Shown: positions 1-7,296, counted from the first letter of the stretch. The stretch is 10,864 nucleotides of DNA from Planctomycetaceae bacterium (GCA_005773095.1 SXHT01000257.1:1-10864); one strand, 5' to 3'. Notes: generated by a model from the letters alone, not told the origin. Translations and numbers: made by a program.

Positions 1-2321
1 ATTGGGCGTGGGAGTTTCTGACCAGGAAGGAATGTCTCGGCCTCGACCCGCAGCGGCTCAGCGTGACGATCTACTTGAATGACGATGAAGCCCATGACAT
101 CTGGGCGAATGAGATCAAGCTGCCGGCCGGCAAAATTGCTCGCATGGGCGAGGACGAGAACTTTTGGCCTGCCAGCGCACCTAGCCAGGGGCCCGACGGC
201 GTGTGCGGCCCTTGCAGCGAGATTTACTATCAGTCGGAAGGCGGCAAGAGTGTCGAGATCTGGAACCTTGTGTTCACGCAGTTCAACCGCGTTGGGGCGC
301 CGCCGAACAACCTGCGTCCGTTGCCCAGCAAGAACATCGACACTGGCATGGGTCTGGAGCGCACGGCCAGCGTGCTGCAAAAAGTGGACAGCAATTTTCA
401 CATCGACATTTTAAGGCCCATCGTCGCTGCGGTGGGGGATGTTTGCGGCATCAAATATCAGCCCATGGACGAAAACGGCCGCCGTCTGCGGCGCATCGCG
501 GATCATGTTCGCGCCGGCACTTTCGCCGTGCATGAGAACGTCTATCCCGGTCCGAACAAAGAGCGCTACGTCATCAAGCGACTTCTGCGACGAGCGGTGC
601 TCGATGGCCGGCAACTGGGTGTGCGCGAACCTTTCCTTTACAAGTTGGTGCCCATCGTAACCGAAATGATGCGGGCGCCGTATCCGGAATTGGGAGGCAC
701 GACCGAGCGCGTGGCACAGGTGATTCGTGCGGAGGAGGATGCGTTCTTCGCCACGATTGACGGCGGATTGAACCGCATCGAACGCATCGTTGCAACGATG
801 AAGTCGGAAGGTCGGGAGATGGTCAGCGGCGGCGAAGCGTTCGAGATGTACGGCACGCACGGATTTCCACCCGAACTCTTCGAGACCATGGCGGCCGAGC
901 ACAACCTGGGATTCGACTGGGGTGGCTTCCGGCGCGAGATGGAGCAGCACGGCCAGCTTTCTGGCAGCGTGCGCGTGGAGTTGTTCAAGACCACGCCGCT
1001 CGACGCGCTTAAACGCACGTTGTCCGGGAGCAAGTTTCTGGGCTACGAAAGCACATCGGCGGATGCCAGAGTCGTCGGCATTATTTCGCACAACAAACTT
1101 TGCGACCACGCAGATGAGATCGGACATTCCCAACCGATGACCGTCGTTCTCGATGAAACACCGTTTTACGGGGAGAGCGGCGGCCAGGTGGGCGATACGG
1201 GCAAGCTGGTGGCGCCTGGCATGCAGTTCGACGTCACCGACACGCAAAAGGAAGGCAATTTTACACTGCACATCGGACATCTCCGCAAGGGCGAGCTGCG
1301 CGAGGGAATGAATGCAACGGCGCTGGTCGATACCGAGCGGCGGCAGGCAATTCGCCGCGCTCATTCGGCCACGCATATCTTGCACCGCGCGCTGCAAAAG
1401 CACGTTGGCAAACATGCGCAGCAGCAAGGCAGCAAGGTGGAAGCGGATTCGCTGCGGTTTGACTTCACCAATCCATCGTCGCTGGGACCGGAATTGGTCG
1501 CCAAGATTGAAGCGGACGTCAACGCCCGGATCGTCGAAGGAGAGACGATCGGTTGGCGCGTGTTGCCGATCGCTCAGGCACGTGAGGCCGGAGCGATGAT
1601 GCTCTTCGGCGAAAAATATCCCGACATTGTCCGGATGGTTTCGATCGGCGACTTCAGCAAGGAGTTGTGCGGCGGCACGCATCTCGACAGTACCGGTCAG
1701 ATTGGTTTGTTCCGCATTACGGGAGAAGAAAGCGTATCGGCCGGAACGCGGCGGATCACGGCGCTCACCGGCGCCGCGGCCGTGGCCGAGGCCCGCAAGC
1801 ACGAGGCGGCGCTGCATGAGATTGCCGCCACGCTCAAGGTGTCCGTGGCCGAAGCGCCGGCCCGCGTGGCGGCGCTCAACAAGGAGATCCGCGAACTCAA
1901 GAAGCAGCTTGCGGCGGCCAGCTTGAAGTCGAGCGAGGTGTCGGTGGAGTCGCTATTGGCAGACGCGGTGGATGTGGGGGGCGCCAAGGTAGTCGTCGCC
2001 GAGACGCCTGGCATCGACGCGGGAGTGATGCGGCAGCTGATCGATCAACTGCGCCGCAAGGCGAGCCCGATCGCCATCCTGCTTGGCTCCACGGCCGACA
2101 ACAAAGTTACGCTCGTCGCCGGCATCAGCCGCGATCTGGAAGCCAAGGGACTGAATGCCGGCAAGTGGATTGCGTCCGCGGCGGAAGTCGTTGGCGGCCG
2201 CGGCGGCGGCAAGGCCGACATGGCCCAAGCCGGCGGCAAGCACTCAGAAAAACTGGGCGACGCGCTGGCGGCAGCCCGTGCTGTTGTCAGGGAATTACTG
2301 AAGATTGAAGTCGCAGGGTAG
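1..2321 (+). CDS. alaS: Alanyl-tRNA synthetase, 5'-truncated by the window edge
   Basis: Charges tRNA-Ala with alanine in the cytoplasm and hydrolyses mischarged Ser/Gly-tRNA-Ala. The frame is open from base 3, with residues WAWEFLT before the first in-frame GTG at 63, so that GTG is internal and the true start lies left of the window. About 772 residues are visible; the family is about 870-880, so roughly 100 N-terminal residues are missing. Visible signatures are the class II catalytic segment GPCSEIYY, then EIWNLVFTQFNR, then DTGMGLER. The editing domain has the zinc-type motifs HSATH (visible residue 454) and CGGTH (556-560). The C-terminal part carries the glycine-rich GGRGGGKADMAQAGG stretch of the C-Ala/DHHA1 domain. 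The segment NKERYVIKRLLRRAV replaces the commoner GRGYVLRRI form. The stop is TAG at 2319, and a toxin-like gene starts 6 nt later, so co-transcription is likely. Confidence 0.97.
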   Translation, partial: WAWEFLTRKECLGLDPQRLSVTIYLNDDEAHDIWANEIKLPAGKIARMGEDENFWPASAPSQGPDGVCGPCSEIYYQSEGGKSVEIWNLVFTQFNRVGAPPNNLRPLPSKNIDTGMGLERTASVLQKVDSNFHIDILRPIVAAVGDVCGIKYQPMDENGRRLRRIADHVRAGTFAVHENVYPGPNKERYVIKRLLRRAVLDGRQLGVREPFLYKLVPIVTEMMRAPYPELGGTTERVAQVIRAEEDAFFATIDGGLNRIERIVATMKSEGREMVSGGEAFEMYGTHGFPPELFETMAAEHNLGFDWGGFRREMEQHGQLSGSVRVELFKTTPLDALKRTLSGSKFLGYESTSADARVVGIISHNKLCDHADEIGHSQPMTVVLDETPFYGESGGQVGDTGKLVAPGMQFDVTDTQKEGNFTLHIGHLRKGELREGMNATALVDTERRQAIRRAHSATHILHRALQKHVGKHAQQQGSKVEADSLRFDFTNPSSLGPELVAKIEADVNARIVEGETIGWRVLPIAQAREAGAMMLFGEKYPDIVRMVSIGDFSKELCGGTHLDSTGQIGLFRITGEESVSAGTRRITALTGAAAVAEARKHEAALHEIAATLKVSVAEAPARVAALNKEIRELKKQLAAASLKSSEVSVESLLADAVDVGGAKVVVAETPGIDAGVMRQLIDQLRRKASPIAILLGSTADNKVTLVAGISRDLEAKGLNAGKWIASAAEVVGGRGGGKADMAQAGGKHSEKLGDALAAARAVVRELLKIEVAG

Positions 2322-2327
2322 GATAGA

Positions 2328-2606
2328 ATGAAGTTTGCGTGGGATGGTGCGAAAGCGAAGTCGAACTTGCGGAAGCATCGGCTGTCGTTTCACGAAGCCG
2401 CGACCGTATTTAATGATCCATTGGCGGTAACGTATCCTGATCCCGACCATTCCCATGACGAAGATCGGTATCTTACGTTTGGTTCGACCGATGCGGGCAA
2501 GCCAGTCGTAGTGGTTCACTTAGATCGACGAGACCATGTTAGAATCATCAGCGCTCGAAGGATGACGCGACGTGAGAGAAAGACCTATGAAGAAGAAGGT
2601 AGTTGA
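2328..2606 (+). CDS. brnT: BrnT-family (DUF497) type II toxin, probable ribonuclease
   Basis: A 92-aa protein matching the BrnT/DUF497 family, whose characterised member is a RelE-fold ribonuclease that blocks translation until bound by its antitoxin. Visible family marks are WD at residues 5-6, N13 with KH16-17, F21-x3-A25-x2-F28-x-D30, the acidic/arginine stretch DEDRY (44-48), RIISAR (72-77) and the final ER..Y (83-87). The length fits the family (about 90 aa). The start is ATG 2328, 6 nt after the alaS stop, with a purine-rich AGGGTAGGAT just upstream. The next gene starts inside it with a 20-nt overlap, the usual toxin-first order of brnT-brnA modules. The family call is strong; activity is inferred. 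Confidence 0.88.
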   Translation: MKFAWDGAKAKSNLRKHRLSFHEAATVFNDPLAVTYPDPDHSHDEDRYLTFGSTDAGKPVVVVHLDRRDHVRIISARRMTRRERKTYEEEGS

Positions 2607-2799
2607 CCCGAAAAACGACGAAATTCGACCTGTATACGATCTCGCGAAGTTAAAAGGCGGTGTGAGGGGCAAGTACCTGCAGCGCTATCGAGCCGGTACG
2701 AACCTGGCCCTGCTGGCTCCAGAAGTGCGCGCGGCCTTCCCTTCGGATGAAGCCGTGAACGAAGCGCTTCGTTCATTGCTGAAAGGAAGTCGTAAGTAA
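2587..2799 (+). CDS. Putative antitoxin partner of the BrnT-like toxin
   Basis: A 70-aa basic protein starting at ATG 2587, preceded by the purine-rich AGAGAAAG. It overlaps the toxin gene by 20 nt, so translation is probably coupled. A GTG at 2572 in the same frame would add five residues. The body reads YDLAKLKGGVRGKY (17-30), then RAGTNLALLAPEV, then FPSDEAVNEALRSLL (51-65). The C-terminal part, with a beta-like stretch followed by an N-x-ALR-x-LL helix, resembles the DNA-binding end of small ribbon-helix-helix antitoxins. The N-terminal half lacks the tryptophan- and proline-rich pattern I associate with canonical BrnA. The antitoxin role is inferred mainly from position, size and charge. 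It may belong to a separate family of small toxin-linked proteins. Confidence 0.65.
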   Translation: MKKKVVDPKNDEIRPVYDLAKLKGGVRGKYLQRYRAGTNLALLAPEVRAAFPSDEAVNEALRSLLKGSRK

Positions 2800-2841
2800 T
2801 CCAGTCGTCGCATTTTTTCCGCCACCCAGGAATTATGCCGA

Positions 2842-3366
2842 TCAACTCACAAGTGGCTTGAGTGCCGCCAGCGACGCCTCGTAATTCGGCTCTTGGGCGA
2901 CTTCCTTCACTTGTTCGGCGTAGACCACCTTGCCGTCTTTGTCGAGCACGAACGTACCGCGGGCCAGAATCGCCAGCTCTTCGATGAACATGCCCCAGTT
3001 CTTGCCGAAGCTGCGGTCGAAGTAGTCGCTGGCGCTGCGGAGACTCTTAATGTTCTCGGCGCCGCAAAAACGGTTCATGGCAAAAGGCAGATCGAGACTC
3101 ACCGTCAGCGCGTTAATCTTGTCGCCGTAGGCTGCTAGCTGCTCGCTGAACTTCTTGGTCTGGGTCTGGCACACCGGAGTATCGAGCGAAGGAACGACGC
3201 TGATGATCGTCGGCTTGCCCTTGAGATCGGCGGGCTTGATCGTGTTCATACTCCCGCTTTCGAAGGCCCGTAATGCAAAGTCCGGGGCTGGCTGACCGAC
3301 TTTGACGGCCTCGCCGGCAAGAGTCATGGGATTTCCTTTGAACGTCACAGCGTTGGGTCGAGACAT
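2842..3366 (-). CDS. tpx: Thiol peroxidase (Tpx, atypical 2-Cys peroxiredoxin)
   Basis: Reduces hydrogen peroxide and organic peroxides using a peroxidatic and a resolving cysteine, regenerated by thioredoxin. The 174-aa protein starts MSRPNAVTFKGNP, which matches the usual Tpx N-terminus. The open frame continues 65 codons further up to 3561, but that part has no family resemblance. ATG 3366 has AAGGA about 8 nt upstream. The peroxidatic cysteine is C66 in PSLDTPVCQTQ, and the resolving cysteine is C101 in LPFAMNRFCGAEN. Both contexts are diagnostic of Tpx rather than AhpC or BCP. Also present are VGQPAPDFAL (23-32) and a VLDKDGKVVYAE strand near the C-terminus. Length and motifs are complete. 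It converges with the antitoxin gene and diverges from the STAS gene. Confidence 0.96.
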   Translation of the reverse strand: MSRPNAVTFKGNPMTLAGEAVKVGQPAPDFALRAFESGSMNTIKPADLKGKPTIISVVPSLDTPVCQTQTKKFSEQLAAYGDKINALTVSLDLPFAMNRFCGAENIKSLRSASDYFDRSFGKNWGMFIEELAILARGTFVLDKDGKVVYAEQVKEVAQEPNYEASLAALKPLVS

Positions 3367-3635
3367 GGCCAGATTCCTTATACGAGGGTTAGGTGAAGAC
3401 GCGGAAGTTCTGTCGCGTAGTATCGGAGATTGCGGGAATGGTTCAAGGGGGGAGCACCAGCTGGCACCGCAATCGACTTCAAGGACCGCGCGAACGTGAA
3501 ATCCACGCAGACTTGTATTGTCAATCAGGAAATTATGGCTATCGTGAATATTTACAGGCAACTCCCTCGGAGCATGGAGCCCGGGATACGGGGTACAAGT
3601 CGGAACTTTTCTTCAAGTGCGATGGAGGCACGATC
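3367..3635. promoter_or_regulatory. Divergent intergenic region with possible promoters
   Basis: This 269-bp stretch lies between the starts of tpx (-) and the STAS gene (+) and must hold both promoters. For the + strand, TTGTCA at 3518-3523 is followed after 16 nt by TATCGT at 3540-3545, a fair sigma-70-like match. The same site read on the - strand gives TTGACA, but with only a poor -10 downstream. A strong ribosome site, GGAGG, is at 3624-3628. The frame upstream of the STAS start stays open, but its translation looks like no protein family. Confidence 0.3.
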
Positions 3636-4010
3636 ATGGTCCAGTCTTATGGCGGATGTGAATTGGATGTGGAACGCGGGCCCGATTGGTTGTTTGTAAG
3701 ACCGCATGGAGAGAGCTTACGCGGTCACGAGGACGAATTGGCTGAACAGATCTGGCAACTGCTCGAGCAGTGCACGACGCACCGCCTGGTGCTGGAGTTG
3801 GACGATGTGGGCTCATTCATGAGCAGCCTCATCGGTCAACTGGTGTTGCTCCACCAGAGGATCTGCAATCGGGGAGGTTTGATGCGGCTGTGCGGGTTGT
3901 CGGCGGCAAACCGACGTGCGCTCGACGCATCCCGGCTGAGCGGATATTTTCCGCAGTACCGTGATCGTAATGAAGCCGTCATGGCCGTTCGGCCGATGCA
4001 GCCGCGGTGA
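3636..4010 (+). CDS. STAS-domain protein, anti-sigma factor antagonist-like
   Basis: A 124-aa cytoplasmic protein of the SpoIIAA/RsbV-like STAS type. Members bind and release partner-switching kinases or sigma-regulators depending on phosphorylation of a Ser/Thr. The core motif LELDDVGSFMSSLIGQL (53-69) gives the strand and the loop with candidate phospho-sites S63/S64. It is followed by LLHQRICNRGGLMRLCGLS and a C-terminal YRDRNEAVMA, all in the expected STAS order. ATG 3636 has GGAGG 7 nt upstream, which decides this start over the open frame reaching back to 3393. No kinase or phosphatase partner lies next to it. It converges on the BON gene with a 29-nt gap. The domain call is firm; the partner and pathway are unknown. 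Confidence 0.85.
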   Translation: MVQSYGGCELDVERGPDWLFVRPHGESLRGHEDELAEQIWQLLEQCTTHRLVLELDDVGSFMSSLIGQLVLLHQRICNRGGLMRLCGLSAANRRALDASRLSGYFPQYRDRNEAVMAVRPMQPR

Positions 4011-4039
4011 CCGCAAGGCTAAGCCGCGATCGGATTAGT

Positions 4040-4261
4040 TCAGGCCCACGCGACTTCCAGGTGATTGAGGATTTCGTCGACGCCTTCCACGCGGCGTAGT
4101 GCTTCTTGTGCCATTTGCTTTTGAAAGTAAGATCCCACCGTGCCGCGTAATACGACGCGGCCTTCGCTGGCTTCGAATCGCAGCTTCCGACGCGTCAGGT
4201 ACGGGCTTTCGCTGAGTGCGTGCGACACAAGAAGTTCGAGAGGACGTTCGGTGGTTTGCAT
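4040..4261 (-). CDS. Small stand-alone BON-domain protein
   Basis: A 73-aa protein consisting almost wholly of one BON (OsmY/nodulation) domain: LVSHALSESPY, KLRFEASEGRVVLRGTVGSY, QMAQEALRRVEGVDEILNHLEV. BON domains are alpha/beta folds thought to bind lipids or partner proteins. This one has no signal peptide or membrane segment, so it is probably cytoplasmic. ATG 4261 is chosen; a GTG directly before it (4264) is an equally possible start. Only a weak AAGG lies upstream. It reads in the same direction as serA but is separated from it by 367 bp containing a mobile-looking palindrome, so it probably has its own promoter. Confidence 0.8.
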   Translation of the reverse strand: MQTTERPLELLVSHALSESPYLTRRKLRFEASEGRVVLRGTVGSYFQKQMAQEALRRVEGVDEILNHLEVAWA

Positions 4262-4446
4262 CACGGGCCTTGGTCAGGAATGACTTTGCGGATACCACGA
4301 ACGAGCGGCGTGGAGCTAGTAACAACATCGGCGACCTGTACCTTTCAGGTAAAGCCTTCGCATGGAACCTGTGAGGAAAAGCAGGCAACCGCGTTGGGTT
4401 GCAGCGGTTATGCCGACGCGGCGATCAAACTCGCGAGGGTGCGATT

Positions 4447-4454
4447 CTCGGCGC
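4447..4454 (+). repeat. Left copy of target-site duplication (CTCGGCGC)
   Basis: These eight bases lie directly left of the GTAACC end of the palindromic element. They are repeated exactly at 4591-4598 directly right of the GGTTAC end. The match extends to nine bases if the first G of the element is counted. Confidence 0.75.
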
Positions 4455-4590
4455 GTAACCGTTCACGGGCCAAGACAGGGGGACAGGCACATCTTCCCGG
4501 GAACCACGTTGGACAACCTCCTGACCCAACGATGCGCCTTGCGCGAATTCGCCGGGAAAATGAGCCGGTCCCCGGCCCGTGAATGGTTAC
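4455..4590. mobile_element. IS66-type MITE (136-bp palindromic non-autonomous element)
   Basis: The ends are inverted repeats. GTAACCGTTCACGGGCC (4455-4471) pairs with 4574-4590 over 17 bases with one mismatch. After a 7-nt bulge (4472-4478) the arms continue: 4479-4501 (GGGGACAGGCAC...TTCCCGG) pairs with 4551-4573, with about four mismatches in 23. A loop of about 49 nt sits between (4502-4550). The element is flanked by the direct repeat CTCGGCGC (9 bases if the shared G is counted). IS66-family elements are known for ends starting 5'-GTAA and for 8-bp target duplications, which fits. There is no transposase, so it would need one supplied in trans. The structure is seen directly; the family assignment is inference. 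Confidence 0.75.
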
Positions 4591-4598
4591 CTCGGCGC
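4591..4598 (+). repeat. Right copy of target-site duplication (CTCGGCGC)
   Basis: Exact partner of the repeat at 4447-4454, abutting the right end of the palindromic element. It supports insertion by transposition rather than a chance hairpin. Confidence 0.75.
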
Positions 4599-4628
4599 GA
4601 CTCGACTGCGTGACGACTCCCCACCACT

Positions 4629-6251
4629 TTAGCTGGCCAGCCATGCCGGCCGTTCTCCGGCCCCGGGCAGCTTAATAACGGTGGCATTGGTGATGGCCGG
4701 ATGGGCGCGGACTTCGTCCAGGGCGGCTTTTGGCGGCGGCGTGTCAAGATTCAGTACGGCGATCGCTTCGCCCCCCTTGGCCGCGCGGCCGACGGCCATT
4801 TGCGCGATGTTCACCTGGTGCTGGCCAAAGATCGTGCCGATCGCGCCAATGATGCCCGGAACGTCTCGATGCCTGAACGCCAGCAGCACGCCGTCGAGAT
4901 AGGCTTCTAATCGAAAGTCGTCGAGTTGCACAAGCCGTGGCATGTCGACGCCGAAAACGGTCCCCGCCACTTGGTACGTGCCCCGTTCGGTGTCGATTTG
5001 GGCAAGAATGACGGAGCTGAATGCGCCCATGTCGGCCCGGCGATGCTCTGCCAGTTCGATGCCTCGCTCGCGCAGGAGCACTTCCGCGTTGACGATATTG
5101 ACATCTTCCGCCAATGCTTTGGCCAACAGGCCCGCGGCAAATGCCGCGGTGATGAGTCGGGTATTCTTCCCCGCCACCTCTCCACGATACGTCAGTGTGC
5201 ACCGCCGGACGGACCCCAATTCAACTTGTGCCAAGAACATCCCAAGACGGTAGGCAACTTCCAGGTGCCCGCGCATATCGGCCAGCGTTTTGGCGTCAAG
5301 CGGCGCCATGTTGACGGAATTTTTGATGGCGCCGGTGGTCAAATAATCGATCAGCAAACCTAGACCTTCGAGGGCAACTTGCGTTTGAGCTTCTTCCGTG
5401 CTGGCGCCCAAGTGCGGAGTACAGAGGACTCCTGGCATGCCGAACAGCGGGCTGTCGGTGCATGGCTCGGTGGTGAACACGTCGAGCGCGACTCCCGCCA
5501 GATGCCCACGCTTCAAGCCTTCGGCCAGGGCCGCCTCGTCGTAGATCCCGCCGCGAGCGCAGTTAATGAGTCGCGCCCCTTTCCTCATTTTCTGAATCTG
5601 GGGTGCGCTGATCAGATTGCGTGTTTCGTCGGTCAGCGGCGTGTGAACTGTCAGGTAATCGACGAGCGGCAACATATCGGCAACGGTCGCCGCAGGCTCA
5701 ATGCCGAGTTCGCTGACACGATCGGGGGAAAGAAAGGGATCGTAACCAATCACCTTCATCTGGAGCGCCTTCGCGCGGGCAACCACGGCTAAGCCAATTC
5801 GACCAAGGCCCACCACACCAAGTGTCTTGTCGGCCACCTGGGTGCCCATGTACTTGCTGCGGTCCCACCTGTGGTCAATCAGGCTTTGGTAGGCCGGCGC
5901 AATATTGCGCGACAGTGCGAGCATCATGGCAATGGTGTGCTCCGCCGTGCTGAGTGTATTGCCGGCCGGCGTATTCATGACCACGATGCCCTGGCGCGTG
6001 GCGGCCCGACTGTCAATGTTGTCGGTGCCAACTCCAGCGCGAACAATCGCTTTCAGGCGATGGTTGCCTTCGAGCGCGCCGGCCGTAATGTTCACGCCGC
6101 TGCGGCAAATCGCTCCATCGACTTCGGCAAGCGCCCGTCGCAGAGCTTCGCCTTGGAGGCCCGTGCGTACTTCGTACTCGATGCCGGGAGCGACATCCAG
6201 CAGATCAAGCCCTTCTTGGGCAATTGTGTCGAGAACAATGACTTTGGGCAT
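4629..6251 (-). CDS. serA: D-3-phosphoglycerate dehydrogenase, long form with ACT domain
   Basis: Oxidises 3-phosphoglycerate to 3-phosphohydroxypyruvate with NAD, the first step of serine synthesis, in the cytosol. The 540-aa protein starts at ATG 6251 (MPKVIVLDTIA). The open frame runs 54 codons further up to 6413, but that part is unlike the family. The NAD fold carries GLGRIG (148-153). Catalytic residues are R233 in NCARGG, E262 in FTTEP and H280 in PHLGAS. RAGVGTDNID and NTPAGNT are typical of SerA. The middle domain (about 310-450) is the extra substrate-binding (ASB) domain of long-form enzymes. The C-terminal ACT domain begins near 458 (HRDVPGIIGAIGTIF), suggesting serine feedback. 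No strong ribosome site is visible. The gene is complete. Confidence 0.97.
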   Translation of the reverse strand: MPKVIVLDTIAQEGLDLLDVAPGIEYEVRTGLQGEALRRALAEVDGAICRSGVNITAGALEGNHRLKAIVRAGVGTDNIDSRAATRQGIVVMNTPAGNTLSTAEHTIAMMLALSRNIAPAYQSLIDHRWDRSKYMGTQVADKTLGVVGLGRIGLAVVARAKALQMKVIGYDPFLSPDRVSELGIEPAATVADMLPLVDYLTVHTPLTDETRNLISAPQIQKMRKGARLINCARGGIYDEAALAEGLKRGHLAGVALDVFTTEPCTDSPLFGMPGVLCTPHLGASTEEAQTQVALEGLGLLIDYLTTGAIKNSVNMAPLDAKTLADMRGHLEVAYRLGMFLAQVELGSVRRCTLTYRGEVAGKNTRLITAAFAAGLLAKALAEDVNIVNAEVLLRERGIELAEHRRADMGAFSSVILAQIDTERGTYQVAGTVFGVDMPRLVQLDDFRLEAYLDGVLLAFRHRDVPGIIGAIGTIFGQHQVNIAQMAVGRAAKGGEAIAVLNLDTPPPKAALDEVRAHPAITNATVIKLPGAGERPAWLAS

Positions 6252-6431
6252 GACAAGATTATGGCGACACAAGCCGTCCTGGCGAAGGGGGTTGCCGCAA
6301 AAAACGCCCGAAGCGGTGGAGCGATGCGGAGCCCAAGGGCCGCCCCCGGTTTCGCGCGCCAGTCCGGCCACTCGAGGGCGGCTGACCGGCATCGCAAGGC
6401 GGAACTCCAACAAAACCGACTCCCGCCCCGA

Positions 6432-7139
6432 TCAGCGTATCTTGCCGTTGGGCGTGGTGACCATGCGCGTGCCACCGGCGGGAGTCGTCGCGGGTGCGGT
6501 CATTGCGGAGCGAAGAGACACGACGCGGGCCGCGAGTTGCGGCTGGAACTGATTGACCGCCAGCGAACGTTCGTAATTGGCCAGCGCCTGCGAGGCATCG
6601 CCCAATTGTTCGCGCACCTTGCCAAGCGCGGCCAAGGCGCGGGCATTGTTGGGTTCAAGCTGAACCGCTTCGACTAATCGCTCTTTGGCGACTTGCGCAT
6701 TACCCGCTTCATCGTGCAGCCGCGCAAGTTCAATGCGCGGCGCCGCACTTGCGGGGCTACGCGTCGCCCAGGCCTCCAGCAAACGAAACGCGTCTTGTTG
6801 GCGTCCGCGCTCGGTCAACAGCACCGCCAGGCCGCGATGGCAATCGTCGTGATTCAGATTGCGCTGCAGACACTGTCCGTAGTACGCTTCCGCCTGCTGC
6901 CAATCGACCGGTTGGCTGTGCTGCCGCGCCATTTGATGATAGGTGGCGGCCATGTTGTAGTAACCGTCGGCGTTGTGAGGATCGGAAGCGATCGCCTGCC
7001 CAAAGCGCTGCAAAGCGCCTTGGTAGTACGCCTGCTGAAACATTTTGACGCCTTCGGCATTCTGAGCCGGAGCGGCAAACTGGCACCCGCCGCAGACGGT
7101 GGCACAAAGCACGACCTGGAGCATGAGGGGACGAACCAT
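6432..7139 (-). CDS. TPR-repeat protein, probable lipoprotein
   Basis: With ATG 7139 this is a 235-aa protein. It has a short hydrophobic N-terminus (LMLQVVLCATV) ending in GGC, with C19 as a candidate lipidation cysteine, though the cysteine at -3 is unusual for a lipobox. Residues about 26-200 form roughly five TPR-like helical pairs, for example NADGYYNMAATYHQ, RIELARLHDEAGNAQVAKERL and ALAALGKVREQLGDASQALANY. TPRs mediate protein contacts; no partner can be named. The tail is Thr/Pro/Gly-rich and ends TPNGKIR. Starts at 7232 (ATG) or 7247 (GTG) would add a further hydrophobic segment. No start has a good ribosome site. It lies 180 bp upstream of serA on the same strand. Confidence 0.75.
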   Translation of the reverse strand: MVRPLMLQVVLCATVCGGCQFAAPAQNAEGVKMFQQAYYQGALQRFGQAIASDPHNADGYYNMAATYHQMARQHSQPVDWQQAEAYYGQCLQRNLNHDDCHRGLAVLLTERGRQQDAFRLLEAWATRSPASAAPRIELARLHDEAGNAQVAKERLVEAVQLEPNNARALAALGKVREQLGDASQALANYERSLAVNQFQPQLAARVVSLRSAMTAPATTPAGGTRMVTTPNGKIR

Positions 7140-7296
7140 GGCATTTACCAGCGAGCGCGGAGAGAAAAGCGGCACGACGATACCGCAGAGTGCGCCAAGC
7201 AGCAAGTGCAAAAGCGATGCGGCCGCGGACATGCTAGCAGCGCACACACGAGCCGCCGGCTCACCGCTACGACTTCGCGTGCGCGCTGGACCGCAA

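Larger units (their letters stand above)
4265..4628. other. Non-coding gap between serA and the BON gene
   Basis: This 364-bp stretch has several short open frames on both strands, but none has a convincing ribosome site or recognisable protein. The only clear structure is the palindromic element at 4455-4590 with its flanking direct repeat. I see no clear promoter for the BON gene and no T-run terminator for serA. Confidence 0.7.

Noticed and set aside
411..1817. 468-codon open frame on the - strand
   Set aside because: It lies wholly antisense inside alaS, its translation is Arg/His/Ala-rich with no family features, and the + strand protein is certain.
2800..2841. T-run (2812-2817) after the antitoxin gene as a terminator
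   Set aside because: No stable hairpin precedes the T-run.
3367..3561. 65-codon N-terminal extension of Tpx
   Set aside because: It shows no family resemblance; ATG 3366 has a good ribosome site and gives the normal Tpx length.
6252..6413. 54-codon N-terminal extension of SerA
   Set aside because: SerA proteins begin at the MPKVIVLD-type strand; the extension is Arg/Gly-rich and looks non-coding.
5871..6677. 268-codon open frame on the + strand
   Set aside because: It is antisense to serA and the TPR gene, a typical GC-rich shadow frame without a ribosome site or motif.
7250..7262. GAGCC-GCC-GGCTC hairpin between the 115-aa and TPR genes
   Set aside because: The stem is only 5 bp with no T-run, too weak to call a terminator in GC-rich DNA.
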